Shown here: piece after piece, positions 16,563 through 27,304 of the stretch
How positions within the stretch are numbered: the first letter of the stretch is position 1
Layout: each line of letters opens with the position of its first letter
Origin: Stappia sp. TSB10P1A
GTDB lineage: Bacteria > Pseudomonadota > Alphaproteobacteria > Rhizobiales > Stappiaceae
Direction: 5' to 3'
DNA length: 64,000 bases
Assembly (NCBI RefSeq): GCF_900185725.1
Contig: NZ_FYAU01000036.1
Span: 682,001 to 746,000 of the forward strand
Notes under the pieces: generated by a model
What the model was told of the DNA's origin: nothing
What the model saw: the letters and a program-made list of their open reading frames with translations, nothing else
Databases searched by the model: none
Position numbers and translations under genes: made by a program

Positions 16563-17030
16563 TTATTCTGCGGCGTCCTGCCTGTCGCGACGATGGCGCA
16601 TGATCTCCGGCATGCTGATCTCGATCCAGTCGGCAAGGGCGGCAACCCGCTGACCGGCCTCCCGGCCGAGGTCCGTCAGGCTGTATTCCACATGCGGCGG
16701 CACCACCGGCCGTGCGCGGCGGATGACCAGGCCGTCGGCCTCCAGCATCTGCAGCGTCTGGGCCAGCATCTTCTCGCTGACCCCGCCAATCCGGCGGCGC
16801 AGTTCGGCAAAGCGATGGGTGCCCTGCAGCAGGGCGAGCAAGACCAGCACGCCCCAGCGGCTGGTCACATGCTTCAGCACATCGCGCGAGGGGCAGGCGA
16901 CGTCAAAAAGCGCGCCGCGTCGCATTCGCTCAGAAAGCGTCTCGACGCTCGGCTCCGCTGCCGCTACCGCCGTCGCACCAATCTTCGCAGCATCCCTGTG
17001 CATCGCCACCCGTGCCTCGTTCGGCGCCAA
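16563..17030 (-). CDS. HxlR-family transcriptional regulator
   Basis: A winged-helix HxlR regulator (155 aa from the TTG at 17030, 146 aa from the ATG at 17003). The conserved opening CPSRDVLKHVTSRWGVLVLL carries the Cys and SRWG typical of the family, which often senses aldehydes, quinones or thiol stress. HRFAELRRRIGGVSEKMLAQ is the recognition helix region. The TTG start has GGAGGGAG at good spacing, the ATG only GAGG. It is divergent from an NAD(P)-binding oxidoreductase gene, a pairing like E. coli ytfH-qorB. Confidence 0.9.
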   Translation of the reverse strand: MAPNEARVAMHRDAAKIGATAVAAAEPSVETLSERMRRGALFDVACPSRDVLKHVTSRWGVLVLLALLQGTHRFAELRRRIGGVSEKMLAQTLQMLEADGLVIRRARPVVPPHVEYSLTDLGREAGQRVAALADWIEISMPEIMRHRRDRQDAAE

Positions 17031-17063
17031 TGCGCCGGCTCCCTCCCTCTCAAGCTAACCTTT

Positions 17064-17091
17064 ATGTACGTACTTACATTTCGAAAGTACA
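17064..17091. promoter_or_regulatory. Candidate HxlR operator
   Basis: The inverted repeat ATGTA (17064-17068) and TACAT (17075-17079) lies in the 123-bp divergent gap, and GTAC recurs three times to 17090. AT content is raised here, consistent with overlapping divergent promoters under HxlR control. Confidence 0.55.
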
Positions 17092-17153
17092 CCCTGCATA
17101 TGGATGTCATCCGATCCGAAAGATCGTCCCTGTGACCCCACACGGAGTGACCC

Positions 17154-18020
17154 ATGACCAAATTTGCAGTGACCGGTGCCAGCGGCGCCCTTGGCCGCCT
17201 CGTCATCGACGAGCTTGCGAAGAGCGAGGCGCCGCAGACGGTCCGCGCCCTTGTCCGCTCGCCGGAAAAGGCCGCCGATCTCGCCGCGCGCGGCATCGAG
17301 GTGGTGCGCGGAGATTACGACGCGCCCGAAACGCTGGCAGCGGCGCTTGCCGGCGTCGACCGGCTGCTGCTCGTCTCTTCCAGCGAAGTCGGCAAGCGCG
17401 CGCCTCAGCACGCGGCGGTGATCGAGGCGGCAAAGGCGGCCGGCGTCGAGCTTCTCGCCTATACCAGCATCCTGCATGCCGACAGCTCGCCGATGCTGCT
17501 GGCGAACGAGCACAAGGCAACGGAAGCACTGCTTGCCGACTATCCCGGCACGGTCGTACTGCTGCGCAACGGCTGGTATTTCGAGAATTACTTCGGCGAT
17601 GTCGCTGCCGCTCTCGCCCATGGCGCGGTGGCGGGGGCGTCTGGCGAAGGACGGATTTCGGCCGCCGCGCGGGCGGATTATGCGGCGGCCGCTGCCGCGG
17701 TCCTGCGCGATCCGCCGGCCTTCTCGACGACCTATGAGCTGGCCGGCGACAACGCCTTCACCCGCGCCGAACTGGCCGCCGAGATCGCCCGCCAGAGCGG
17801 CAAGCCGGTGAGTTTCGCCAGCATGAGCGAGGCTGATTTCTCTGCATTGCTGGTTCAGGCCGGACTGCCGGAAGGCTTCGCCGGTGTGGTGGCCGATGCC
17901 GATGCGGCGGCGGGGAAGGGCGCGCTCCACGACGACAGCCGCACCCTCTCCCGCTTGACCGGCCGTCCGACGGAAACACTGGCCAGTGCCGTCGCGCGGG
18001 CACTTGCAGCGCAAGGGTAA
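17154..18020 (+). CDS. NAD(P)H-binding oxidoreductase, QorB/NmrA-like atypical SDR
   Basis: A 288-residue Rossmann protein. It opens with FAVTGASGALGRLVIDEL, the NAD(P)-binding glycine motif, and continues with VRALVRSPEKAADLAARGIEVVRGDYDAP in the manner of NmrA/QorB proteins. YTSILHAD and LRNGWYFENY are conserved QorB segments. QorB enzymes reduce quinones using NADPH. Divergence from an HxlR gene supports a role in response to quinone or electrophile stress. It has the family's usual length. Confidence 0.9.
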   Translation: MTKFAVTGASGALGRLVIDELAKSEAPQTVRALVRSPEKAADLAARGIEVVRGDYDAPETLAAALAGVDRLLLVSSSEVGKRAPQHAAVIEAAKAAGVELLAYTSILHADSSPMLLANEHKATEALLADYPGTVVLLRNGWYFENYFGDVAAALAHGAVAGASGEGRISAAARADYAAAAAAVLRDPPAFSTTYELAGDNAFTRAELAAEIARQSGKPVSFASMSEADFSALLVQAGLPEGFAGVVADADAAAGKGALHDDSRTLSRLTGRPTETLASAVARALAAQG

Positions 18021-18031
18021 ATCCGCCACCG

Positions 18032-18063
18032 ACCGGACCGGCGACGTTCGTCGCCGGTCCGGT
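18032..18063. terminator. Hairpin terminator
   Basis: A perfect 14-bp GC-rich stem (18032-18045 with 18050-18063) closes on a GTTC loop and is followed by T residues on the plus strand. It separates the convergent oxidoreductase and CMD-family genes. Confidence 0.85.
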
Positions 18064-18081
18064 TTTCCTCAGTTCTGATGG

Positions 18082-18477
18082 TCAGCCCGGACCGCCGGGC
18101 GCGCGGCGCGCCTCGAAGACCTCGCGGGCCGCGTTCAGCCCGTTGATCGCCGCCGGCAGCCCGCCATAGACCGCCATCTGCCAAATCGCCTCGAGGATTT
18201 CGGTCTCGCTGGCTCCGGCCGCGAGCGTATGCTCGATGTTCACCTTGAGCTGCGGAGCCGTCTGGCCGCCGAGCACCGTCAGCGCGGCGACCGTGCAGAG
18301 CTGGCGCGTCCTGAGGTCGAGCCCCTCCCGCGCATAGTGGCGGCCATAGGCCCATTCGACCAGGCTTTCCGAAAAGCCCGGCAGCAGCGCGTCATAGCGC
18401 TCGGCGAGCGCCTCCTCCAGTTCGGGATTGAGCCGGGCGACGATCTGTCTCCCCTTCTCCAGCGCCGCCGGGATCAT
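18082..18477 (-). CDS. Carboxymuconolactone decarboxylase (CMD) family protein
   Basis: A 131-residue all-helical CMD/AhpD-like protein. [17 protein letters not shown] carries the family Cys and is followed by LKVNIEHTLAAGASETEILE and [15 protein letters not shown], all hallmark segments. Only one Cys is seen rather than the CxxC of AhpD peroxidases, so a decarboxylase-like or unknown role is more likely. The ATG overlaps the merR stop by 4 bp. A truncated paralogue lies about 1 kb away at 19486. Confidence 0.9.
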   Translation of the reverse strand: MIPAALEKGRQIVARLNPELEEALAERYDALLPGFSESLVEWAYGRHYAREGLDLRTRQLCTVAALTVLGGQTAPQLKVNIEHTLAAGASETEILEAIWQMAVYGGLPAAINGLNAAREVFEARRAPGGPG

Positions 18478-18911
18478 GCGACCTCCTTCCGGCGACGGGC
18501 CGCGCCGCCGCCGATGGCTGCCTCCGCCATCGGCGCGACCGGGTCAGCCACCTCGCCGCTCTCGATCCGGCGGTAGAGCGCCACCTTGTCGTCCAGCAGC
18601 GCAAGAGTATCGGTCAGGCGCTGCAGATCCGCCGCCACCTTGTCGCGATGCTGCTCCAGCATCTCGCGACGCTCGCGCACCGAGGCAACGCCAGGGCGCA
18701 CGCGCAATTCCGCATAGCGAAGCCGCTCGCGCATGCCGAGACCGGTCGCCTTGAGCCGCTCCAGAAAGCCGAGCCAGCGGAGCGCCGCCGCATCATAGAC
18801 GCGCCGGCCGCCGGTATCCCGCAAGGGCGGCGGGACCAGCCCGATCTTCTCGTAATAGCGCAGCGTATCGACACTGAGGCCGCTGTGCCGCGCGAGTTCA
18901 CCGATCATCAT
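18474..18911 (-). CDS. MerR-family transcriptional regulator
   Basis: A 145-residue MerR regulator. MMIGELARHSGLSVDTLRYY is the canonical helix-turn-helix start and EKIGLVPPPLRDTGGRRVYD the wing. A coiled-coil dimerisation helix lies at about residues 80-120. No Cys is available for a metal site, so it resembles the stress/small-molecule MerR branch. AGGAG lies 8 bp upstream of the ATG. Its promoter holds a perfect dyad inside a 19-bp spacer, so it probably activates its own operon with the CMD gene. Confidence 0.93.
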   Translation of the reverse strand: MMIGELARHSGLSVDTLRYYEKIGLVPPPLRDTGGRRVYDAAALRWLGFLERLKATGLGMRERLRYAELRVRPGVASVRERREMLEQHRDKVAADLQRLTDTLALLDDKVALYRRIESGEVADPVAPMAEAAIGGGAARRRKEVA

Positions 18912-18941
18912 ATGGCTGTCTCCTGTGTCAACGGCTTCGCA

Positions 18942-18975
18942 TCCTGGGAGCTGGAGCGCGCTCCAGGTCAACAGG
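18942..18975 (-). promoter_or_regulatory. MerR-type promoter with 19-bp spacer (copy 1)
   Basis: On the minus strand TTGACC and CAGGAT are separated by 19 bp, and the perfect dyad CTGGAGCGCGCTCCAG (18951-18966) fills the spacer. The long spacer with a central dyad is the standard arrangement of MerR-activated promoters. It reads toward merR-CMD. Confidence 0.8.
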
Positions 18976-19134
18976 GTATCTCGATTTTTCCGCTCGGCAC
19001 CGCAAGGCTTGCTCCGGCGCCGCTCAGGGCGATAATGGCGCCAGCCAGAGCCGGCGGCCGCAGGGACCGCCGCACGAGCAAGCGGACCGGACGCGCCCGC
19101 CCCTCCCCCATCCCTGACCTTCAGCCGAAAGCCC

Positions 19135-19434
19135 ATGACCGACACGCAAAAGCCCGCCCTGACAATCACCTATTGCCGCCAGTGCAACTGGATGCTGCGC
19201 GCCGCCTGGATGGCGCAGGAACTGCTCTCGACGTTTTCCGAGGAGATCGGCTCCGTCACCTTGGTGCCCGGCACCGGCGGCACCTTCACCATCACCTGCG
19301 ACGGGGCGACCATTTGGGACCGCAAGGCGGACGGCGGCTTTCCCGAGGCGAAGGTGCTGAAGGCGCGCGTGCGCGACCTCGTCTGGCCGGACATGAGCCT
19401 CGGCCACAATGACGGGCACAAGGGAGAGGGGTGA
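19135..19434 (+). CDS. SelT/SelW/SelH family (Rdx-type) protein, Cys form
   Basis: A 99-residue thioredoxin-like-fold protein. The redox motif CRQC lies in ITYCRQCNWMLRAAWMAQEL near residue 14, and GGTFTITCDGATIWDRK followed by GGFPEAKVLKARVRDLV is the Rdx family core. Both active-site positions are Cys, not selenocysteine. It is presumably a small cytoplasmic thiol oxidoreductase of unknown partner. It lies between the intact MerR/CMD operon and the decayed second copy. Confidence 0.88.
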   Translation: MTDTQKPALTITYCRQCNWMLRAAWMAQELLSTFSEEIGSVTLVPGTGGTFTITCDGATIWDRKADGGFPEAKVLKARVRDLVWPDMSLGHNDGHKGEG

Positions 19435-19485
19435 GCGTGAAACGCTCACCCTAACAAGCCACACGTCAAGATGTCGCCAGGCGGC

Positions 19486-19831
19486 CTATCCGCCGCGGTC
19501 CGCCGCCTGAAAGACCTCCTGTGCTGCATTGAGGCCGTTGATGGAGGCGGGCAGTCCGCCGTAGACGGCCATCTGCCAGATCGCCTTGATGATCTCCGTT
19601 CGGCTGGCGCCGGCGGCGATCATATGCTCGATGTTGATCTTGAGTTGCGGGCCCGTCTGGCCGCCCAGAACCGTCAGCGCCGCGACCGTGCTGTGAACCG
19701 GCGTGCAAAGCTGTCGCGTCTTCAGATCGAGCTCTCCGCGCGCAGCGGTGCCGGAATAAGCCGATCGTCTCGTAGTGGCGCAGGGTATCGGCTCTCAGGC
19801 CGGTCCGCTGCGGCGGGTCGCCTATCATCAT
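19486..19831 (-). pseudogene. MerR'-CMD' fusion remnant of a duplicated regulator operon
   Basis: The first ~27 codons encode a MerR N terminus ([20 protein letters not shown], then ETIGLF) matching the intact regulator at 18911. The reading frame then shifts, near 19745-19755, into the C-terminal ~85 codons of a CMD protein (KTRQLC, then [26 protein letters not shown] and [18 protein letters not shown]) ending in TAG at 19486-19488. Four extra codons (PVHS) interrupt the CMD Cys motif. The rest of merR and the start of the CMD gene are missing, so neither product can be whole. The remnant ATG overlaps the stop of the SnoaL-like gene upstream. Confidence 0.87.
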
Positions 19832-20241
19832 CACACAGCCTCGGCCGTCGACACCCCGAAGGCCGCTTCCAGTCGGGCCGTGTCCTCGAAAAACAGATAG
19901 TGCTCGATCTTCCCGTCGCACAGCTTCGCTCGCAAGGCCCAAGTGGACACGAACAGGCGCCCGGTGTGGCGGACGCGGTGCCGGAAGTGCCCCGATGCGA
20001 AGCCGAGCTTCGGGCTTTCCAGAGAATCCTCGACCTCGAAGGCCTCCGTTTCGAAGGCCGCGCGCAGCTCTCCAAGGAAGGCCCGCATCCCCTCCTGTCC
20101 GTGATAGGTGCCGTAGATCGGCAGGCGCGGGTCGGATGTCGCGCGAACCCCGACGATGATCGCGTCCGCTGCGATGAAGGGCAGAACCCTCTCCACATCG
20201 CCGCTCGTCAGGGCCGAGAAAAACGCTTCAATAACGCTCAT
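19831..20241 (-). CDS. SnoaL-like (NTF2-fold) protein
   Basis: A 136-residue NTF2-fold protein. [29 protein letters not shown] is the usual first helix and cone entry, followed by [16 protein letters not shown] and the closing strands. Such proteins include ketosteroid-isomerase-like and epoxide-hydrolase-like enzymes, but no specific catalytic set can be assigned here. AGGAG precedes the start, and the leader resembles that of the intact merR gene. It is controlled by the second MerR-type promoter and followed directly by the MerR/CMD remnant. Confidence 0.85.
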   Translation of the reverse strand: MSVIEAFFSALTSGDVERVLPFIAADAIIVGVRATSDPRLPIYGTYHGQEGMRAFLGELRAAFETEAFEVEDSLESPKLGFASGHFRHRVRHTGRLFVSTWALRAKLCDGKIEHYLFFEDTARLEAAFGVSTAEAV

Positions 20242-20273
20242 GGAGCTGTCTCCTGTTGGAACCAGCCTCGGAC

Positions 20274-20303
20274 CCTGGGAGCTGGGGTGCGCTCCAGGTC
20301 AAG
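20274..20303 (-). promoter_or_regulatory. MerR-type promoter with 19-bp spacer (copy 2)
   Basis: This is the same layout as at 18942-18975: TTGACC, a 19-bp spacer and CAGGGT on the minus strand. The dyad (20282-20297) is imperfect here, with two changes in one arm. It reads toward the SnoaL-like gene, so the MerR at 18474 may act here in trans. Confidence 0.75.
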
Positions 20304-20420
20304 AGGAAAATCTCAATCCGCCCCCTCCTGACACCGTTGTGTCAGCATGGTGCGGGTTTCCGGCGGACAAAGCCGGAACACGGGGTTTCCCAAACGCGGC
20401 TTTGGGACCATATTGCCGCC

Positions 20421-23291
<2,871 letters not shown>

Positions 23292-23457
23292 GGCGCCAGT
23301 GGTGGCCAGTCGGTGTCATCAAGTAAAAATCTGCGCGGGCTTTGCCCGCACTGATATCTGGATGCCGGATCGCGACATGCGGCTACGCCGGCAGGCGGTC
23401 CGGCATCCAGCAAATCAGCCACTCCAAAGGCGTGACAGAAATCCGCCAGGTCAGTGC
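23292..23457. other. Intergenic region downstream of uvrB
   Basis: A small inverted repeat GCGGGC-TTT-GCCCGC lies near 23335-23350 and may help termination of uvrB, although no T-run follows it. Nothing else is recognised. Confidence 0.35.
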
Positions 23458-23775
23458 ATGACTTATCGAGTTATATGTGTCCTCGCATTGTTACTCCTAC
23501 CCGTCCTGCCGGCAGCGGCGCAGGACCTGCCGGCCTGCGCGGTCACGGGCGCCGCGTCGGTGATGATCAACGGCCGACCCGCCTTGCGGCTGTCGGATGT
23601 GGCGGCCTGTCCGCCGGGCCTGTTCGAGCCGGTGCCGGGCGTTTTCGTCGAAGGCGAGCCGGCCGTGCGCTTCGTCGCGCCGGCGCAGGGCTGCGTCGCG
23701 GCGGGCTCCGCCAACGTGACCATCGAGGGGACGGGCGCGGCGCGCACCGGCGACGTGGCCTGCCCGGCCAAATGA
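23458..23775 (+). CDS. Small secreted protein with two PAAR-like motifs
   Basis: A 105-residue protein with a signal peptide (residues 1-22, cut after AAA-QD). The mature chain repeats one motif: GAASVMINGRPALRLSDVAAC near residue 29 and GSANVTIEGTGAARTGDVAC near 81. Each resembles the V-x-I-N/E-G-x-P/G-A-x-R-x-S/G-D core of PAAR-repeat proteins and ends in a Cys. Four Cys in the mature part suggest disulfides. PAAR proteins normally cap type VI secretion spikes in the cytoplasm; here export to the periplasm and lack of T6SS genes nearby argue for another role. The function is unknown. Confidence 0.7.
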   Translation: MTYRVICVLALLLLPVLPAAAQDLPACAVTGAASVMINGRPALRLSDVAACPPGLFEPVPGVFVEGEPAVRFVAPAQGCVAAGSANVTIEGTGAARTGDVACPAK

Positions 23776-23910
23776 TCCGGAAGCCCTGGGTCCGGGCTAA
23801 AAAGACGCAGCGTTATCCCGTGATTCCAGCGCTCCTCCGGGGACTTCCCCATGTCGCGCCACTGCGGCATGCGCTATAGAAGCGGAAGGTCCCGGCCCGG
23901 AGTCCGCTGC

Positions 23911-24639
23911 GTGAGCCTTCGCAAACTTGCCAATCGTTTTCGTGCCCGCCGCGCCGGGCTGGTCTCGCCTCCCCTTGCCGACGGGCATGACGAGGTGATC
24001 ACCGCCGGCGGGGCGCGCGAGCTTTATCATTCGCGGTTCAATCCGGCCTGGTTCGGCGAACTCGGCATCGCTCCGAAGGTGATCGTCGACCTCGGCTCCT
24101 TCGACGGCGGCGACGCCTTCCGCTTCGCCCGCGCCTTTCCCGATTGCCGGGTGGTGACGGTGGAGGCCGACCCGCAGCGTTTCGCGCTGGTCAGCAACAA
24201 TCTCGCCGGCGAGCGGGTTGAGGTGCTCAACTGTGCCGCCTGTGCCACGGACGGGCCGGTCGACTGGCATCCGGCGACCATCGATGGAGAAGTGTACGGC
24301 CAGGGCTCGCTCTACGCCCATACCGACACCTATCGCAGCCGCTTCTCCCATGTGGCGCAGCAGGCGGCGACGCAGGTGGAAGGGCGGCGCTTCGACACGC
24401 TGTGTGCCCGGCTCGGCATCACCGCCATCGACCTGCTGCACATGGATATCGAGGGCGCGGAGGCCGCCGTGCTGTCGAGCGTCGGCTCGGTGCGGCCGAC
24501 GCTGATCTACATGGAGTTCAGCAAGGGCTATTTCGCCGGCGCACCGGACGGGCGCGCGACCCATCGCCGGCTGGAGGAGTTGGGCTACCGGATGGTGCTC
24601 GACCTGTCCAGCGATCGGCTCTATCTGCGCGCCCGCTAA
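23911..24639 (+). CDS. FkbM-family methyltransferase
   Basis: A SAM-dependent O-methyltransferase-like protein of about 242 residues. VIVDLGSFDGGDAFRFARAF is the SAM-binding motif I, VVTVEADPQRFALVSNNL the acidic motif II and DLLHMDIEGAEAAVLSS the FkbM signature strand. Targets are usually sugars, lipids or secondary metabolites, and none is evident here. The GTG at 23911 has GGAG at good spacing; in-frame ATGs at 23851 and 23869 are alternatives. No polysaccharide genes adjoin it. Confidence 0.82.
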   Translation: MSLRKLANRFRARRAGLVSPPLADGHDEVITAGGARELYHSRFNPAWFGELGIAPKVIVDLGSFDGGDAFRFARAFPDCRVVTVEADPQRFALVSNNLAGERVEVLNCAACATDGPVDWHPATIDGEVYGQGSLYAHTDTYRSRFSHVAQQAATQVEGRRFDTLCARLGITAIDLLHMDIEGAEAAVLSSVGSVRPTLIYMEFSKGYFAGAPDGRATHRRLEELGYRMVLDLSSDRLYLRAR

Positions 24640-24650
24640 GGGGTGAGGCT

Positions 24651-24956
24651 TCAGGTCTCCGGCTCGGTCTCGAAGCGCAGCGGAAAGCCGTTGGCGCGCC
24701 CGGCCTCGGTCGCGCGGGTCGCCTTGGTCTCGGCGACGTCGCGCGGAAAGACGGCAACGACGCACACGCCCTGTTGATGCGCGGTGAGCATCACCCGCAC
24801 CGCCTCGTCCTCGCTCATGCGGAATTCCGCCGCGAGCACCGCCACGACGAATTCGCGCGGCGTGAAGTCGTCGTTGAGAAGCAGCACCTTGTAAAGGCGC
24901 GGCCGCTCCGTCCGCGTCTTCGCGGACGGCTGCAGCGTTGTGGACCTGTCGCTCAT
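24651..24956 (-). CDS. clpS: ATP-dependent Clp protease adaptor ClpS (ClpS2 type)
   Basis: ClpS binds N-degron substrates and delivers them to ClpAP. The 101-residue protein has the conserved LYKVLLLNDDFTPREFVVAV, forming the hydrophobic pocket, and VMLTAHQQGVCVVAVFPRDV for ClpA contact. TPREFV (not TPMEFV) and the ETKATRATEAGRANGFPL ending match the second alphaproteobacterial paralogue, ClpS2. A clpA neighbour is absent, as expected for that paralogue. It is divergent from an oligopeptidase gene. Confidence 0.92.
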   Translation of the reverse strand: MSDRSTTLQPSAKTRTERPRLYKVLLLNDDFTPREFVVAVLAAEFRMSEDEAVRVMLTAHQQGVCVVAVFPRDVAETKATRATEAGRANGFPLRFETEPET

Positions 24957-25075
24957 GGTCGTGCTTTTATCATATAGCAGCGCGCTTGTGCACCGGGCGC
25001 GAAGACTGAGGATGCGCACGCGCGCAAGCGGGCGCCGCTCTTGCCAAGCCCCACGAAAGCGCCTACCTCCGCTCC

Positions 25076-27223
25076 ATGTTGAAGACACCTCACAGCCCCC
25101 TTTCCGATGCCGCGGCTGCGCCGGCGCCGCGGGCGGACCAGCGCCCCCTCACCCTCATCGCCCATGGCATCGCCCGCGAGGATCCCTACCACTGGCTCCG
25201 CGCGGAGAACTGGCAGGAGGTGATGCGGGCGCCCGACACGCTCGATCCCGCCATCCGCGCCTATCTGGAGGCGGAAAACGCTCATCTCGAAGCCGGCATG
25301 GCCGACACGAAGGGTCTGCAGGAGACGCTGTTTTCCGAGATGAAGGGGCGGATCAAGGAAGACGACAGCAGCGTGCCGATGGCCGACGGGCCCTATGCCT
25401 ATGGCTTTGCCTATATCGCCGGCGGCCAGCATCCGCGCCTCGTCCGCATGGCGCGCGAGACGGCCGAGCGCGGCGGCGAAGCCGAGGAGATCCTGATCGA
25501 CGGCGACAAGGAGGCAGCGGGCAAGGCCTATTTCCGTCTCGGCGGCGCCATGCACTCGCCCGACCATTCGCGCCTTGCCTGGGCCTTCGACGACACCGGC
25601 TCGGAGTTCTACACCCTCCTGGTGCGGGACCTTGCCAGCGGGCGCGATCTCGACCAGCGGATCGAGGACACCGGCGGCGGCGGCGTCTGGTCCGCCTGCG
25701 GCCGCTATCTCTTCTATGTGCGGCTCGATGCCAACCACCGGCCCTCGAAGCTGTTCCGTCATGAGGTCGGCACCGACCCGGCCGGCGACGTGCTGGTCTA
25801 CGAGGAGGCCGATCCGGGCTTCTTCATGAGCATCGGCAAGACCCAGTCCGGCCGCTTGCTGACCATCGACATCCACGACCACGAGACCTCCGAGGTCCGC
25901 CTGATCCCGGCCGATGCGCCGCTTGACGCCCCCGTCACGGTGGCGGAGCGCATCACCGGCACCGAGTATTCGGTGGAGGACGACGGCGGCGACACGCTGC
26001 TGATCCTGACCAATCACGGCGGGGCGGAGGACTTCCGCATCATGAGTCTGCCGCTCGCCGCTCTGCGCGCGGGCGCCGGCCCGGAGGCCTGGCGGGACGT
26101 GGTGCCGCATCGCGAGGGGCGGCTGATCCTCTCCTTCACCTGCTACGCCAAGCACATGGTGCGGCTGGAGCGCGAGGACGGGCTGCCGCGCATCGTCGTG
26201 CGCCGCATCGCCGACGGGCTGGAACATGCCATCGCCTTCGACGAGGAGGCTTATTCGCTCGGGCTTTCCGACGGCTACGAGTTCAACACCAACCGGATCC
26301 GCTTCTCCTACTCGTCGATGACGACGCCGGCCCAGGTGTTCGACTACGACATGGAGACGCGCGCGCGCACCCTGCGCAAGACGCAGGAGGTTCCGTCCGG
26401 CCACGATCCGCAGGCCTATGTGACGCGGCGGCTCCAGGTGCCGGCCGGCGACGGCGAGACGGTGCCGGTGTCGCTGCTCTACCGCAAGGACACGCCGCTG
26501 GACGGCAGCGCGCCCTGCCTGCTCTACGGTTACGGCTCCTACGGCATCACCATCCCGGCGAGCTTCAACACCAACTGCCTGTCGCTGGTCGACCGCGGCT
26601 TCGTCTATGCCATCGCGCATGTCCGCGGCGGCAAGGACAAGGGCTTCCGCTGGTATCGGGACGGTCGCCGGCAGGCGAAGATGAACACGTTCACCGACTT
26701 CATCGCCGCCGCCCGCCACCTTGCCGAGGCGGGCTTCACCTCGTCCGACCGCATCATCGCGCAGGGCGGCTCGGCCGGCGGGATGCTGATGGGCGCGGTC
26801 GTCAACATGGCGCCGGAGGCCTTCGGCGGCATCATCGCCGAGGTGCCCTTCGTCGACGTGCTCAACACCATGCTCGACGACACGCTGCCGCTGACGCCGC
26901 CCGAATGGCCGGAATGGGGCAATCCCATCGCGTCGCAAGAGGACTACCGGACGATCGCGGCTTACTCGCCTTACGACAATGTCGCGGCGCAGGCCTATCC
27001 GCCGATCCTGGCGGTGGCCGGCCTCACCGATCCGCGCGTCACCTATTGGGAGCCGGCCAAGTGGGTCGCGCGCCTGCGCGAGCGACGCAGCAACGAGGCC
27101 GCCCTCTTCCTGAAGACCAACATGGAAGCCGGCCATGGCGGCGCCTCGGGCCGCTTCGACCGGCTCAAGGAAGTGGCCTTGGTCTATGCCTTCGCGCTGA
27201 AGGTGGCCGGCGCCACGGACTGA
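25076..27223 (+). CDS. ptrB: Oligopeptidase B-like S9 family peptidase
   Basis: A 715-residue prolyl-oligopeptidase-family serine peptidase cleaving small peptides, often after basic residues. An N-terminal beta-propeller (to about residue 430) includes RADQRPLTLIAHGIAREDPYHWLR. The catalytic domain shows YGSYGITIPASFNTNCLSLV, AHVRGGKDKGFRWYRDGR and the nucleophile Ser in AQGGSAGGMLMG near residue 567. The acid lies in GLTDPRVTYWEPAKW and the His in EAGHGGASGRFDRLKE. There is no signal peptide, so it is cytoplasmic. It is divergent from clpS across 119 bp. Confidence 0.93.
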   Translation: MLKTPHSPLSDAAAAPAPRADQRPLTLIAHGIAREDPYHWLRAENWQEVMRAPDTLDPAIRAYLEAENAHLEAGMADTKGLQETLFSEMKGRIKEDDSSVPMADGPYAYGFAYIAGGQHPRLVRMARETAERGGEAEEILIDGDKEAAGKAYFRLGGAMHSPDHSRLAWAFDDTGSEFYTLLVRDLASGRDLDQRIEDTGGGGVWSACGRYLFYVRLDANHRPSKLFRHEVGTDPAGDVLVYEEADPGFFMSIGKTQSGRLLTIDIHDHETSEVRLIPADAPLDAPVTVAERITGTEYSVEDDGGDTLLILTNHGGAEDFRIMSLPLAALRAGAGPEAWRDVVPHREGRLILSFTCYAKHMVRLEREDGLPRIVVRRIADGLEHAIAFDEEAYSLGLSDGYEFNTNRIRFSYSSMTTPAQVFDYDMETRARTLRKTQEVPSGHDPQAYVTRRLQVPAGDGETVPVSLLYRKDTPLDGSAPCLLYGYGSYGITIPASFNTNCLSLVDRGFVYAIAHVRGGKDKGFRWYRDGRRQAKMNTFTDFIAAARHLAEAGFTSSDRIIAQGGSAGGMLMGAVVNMAPEAFGGIIAEVPFVDVLNTMLDDTLPLTPPEWPEWGNPIASQEDYRTIAAYSPYDNVAAQAYPPILAVAGLTDPRVTYWEPAKWVARLRERRSNEAALFLKTNMEAGHGGASGRFDRLKEVALVYAFALKVAGATD

Positions 27224-27304
27224 GAAGCGATCCGGCGCGGGCCAGCCGCCGTAAACGGTATTAAGGGCAGCAGCAGGCTGCCCAGGCCGGTTACGGAGGT
27301 TACC

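Noticed and set aside
20242-20420. LexA/SOS box ahead of uvrB
   Set aside because: GGAAC and GTTT-like half-sites occur near 20380, but neither the GTTC-N7-GTTC nor the GAAC-N7-GAAC pattern is met.
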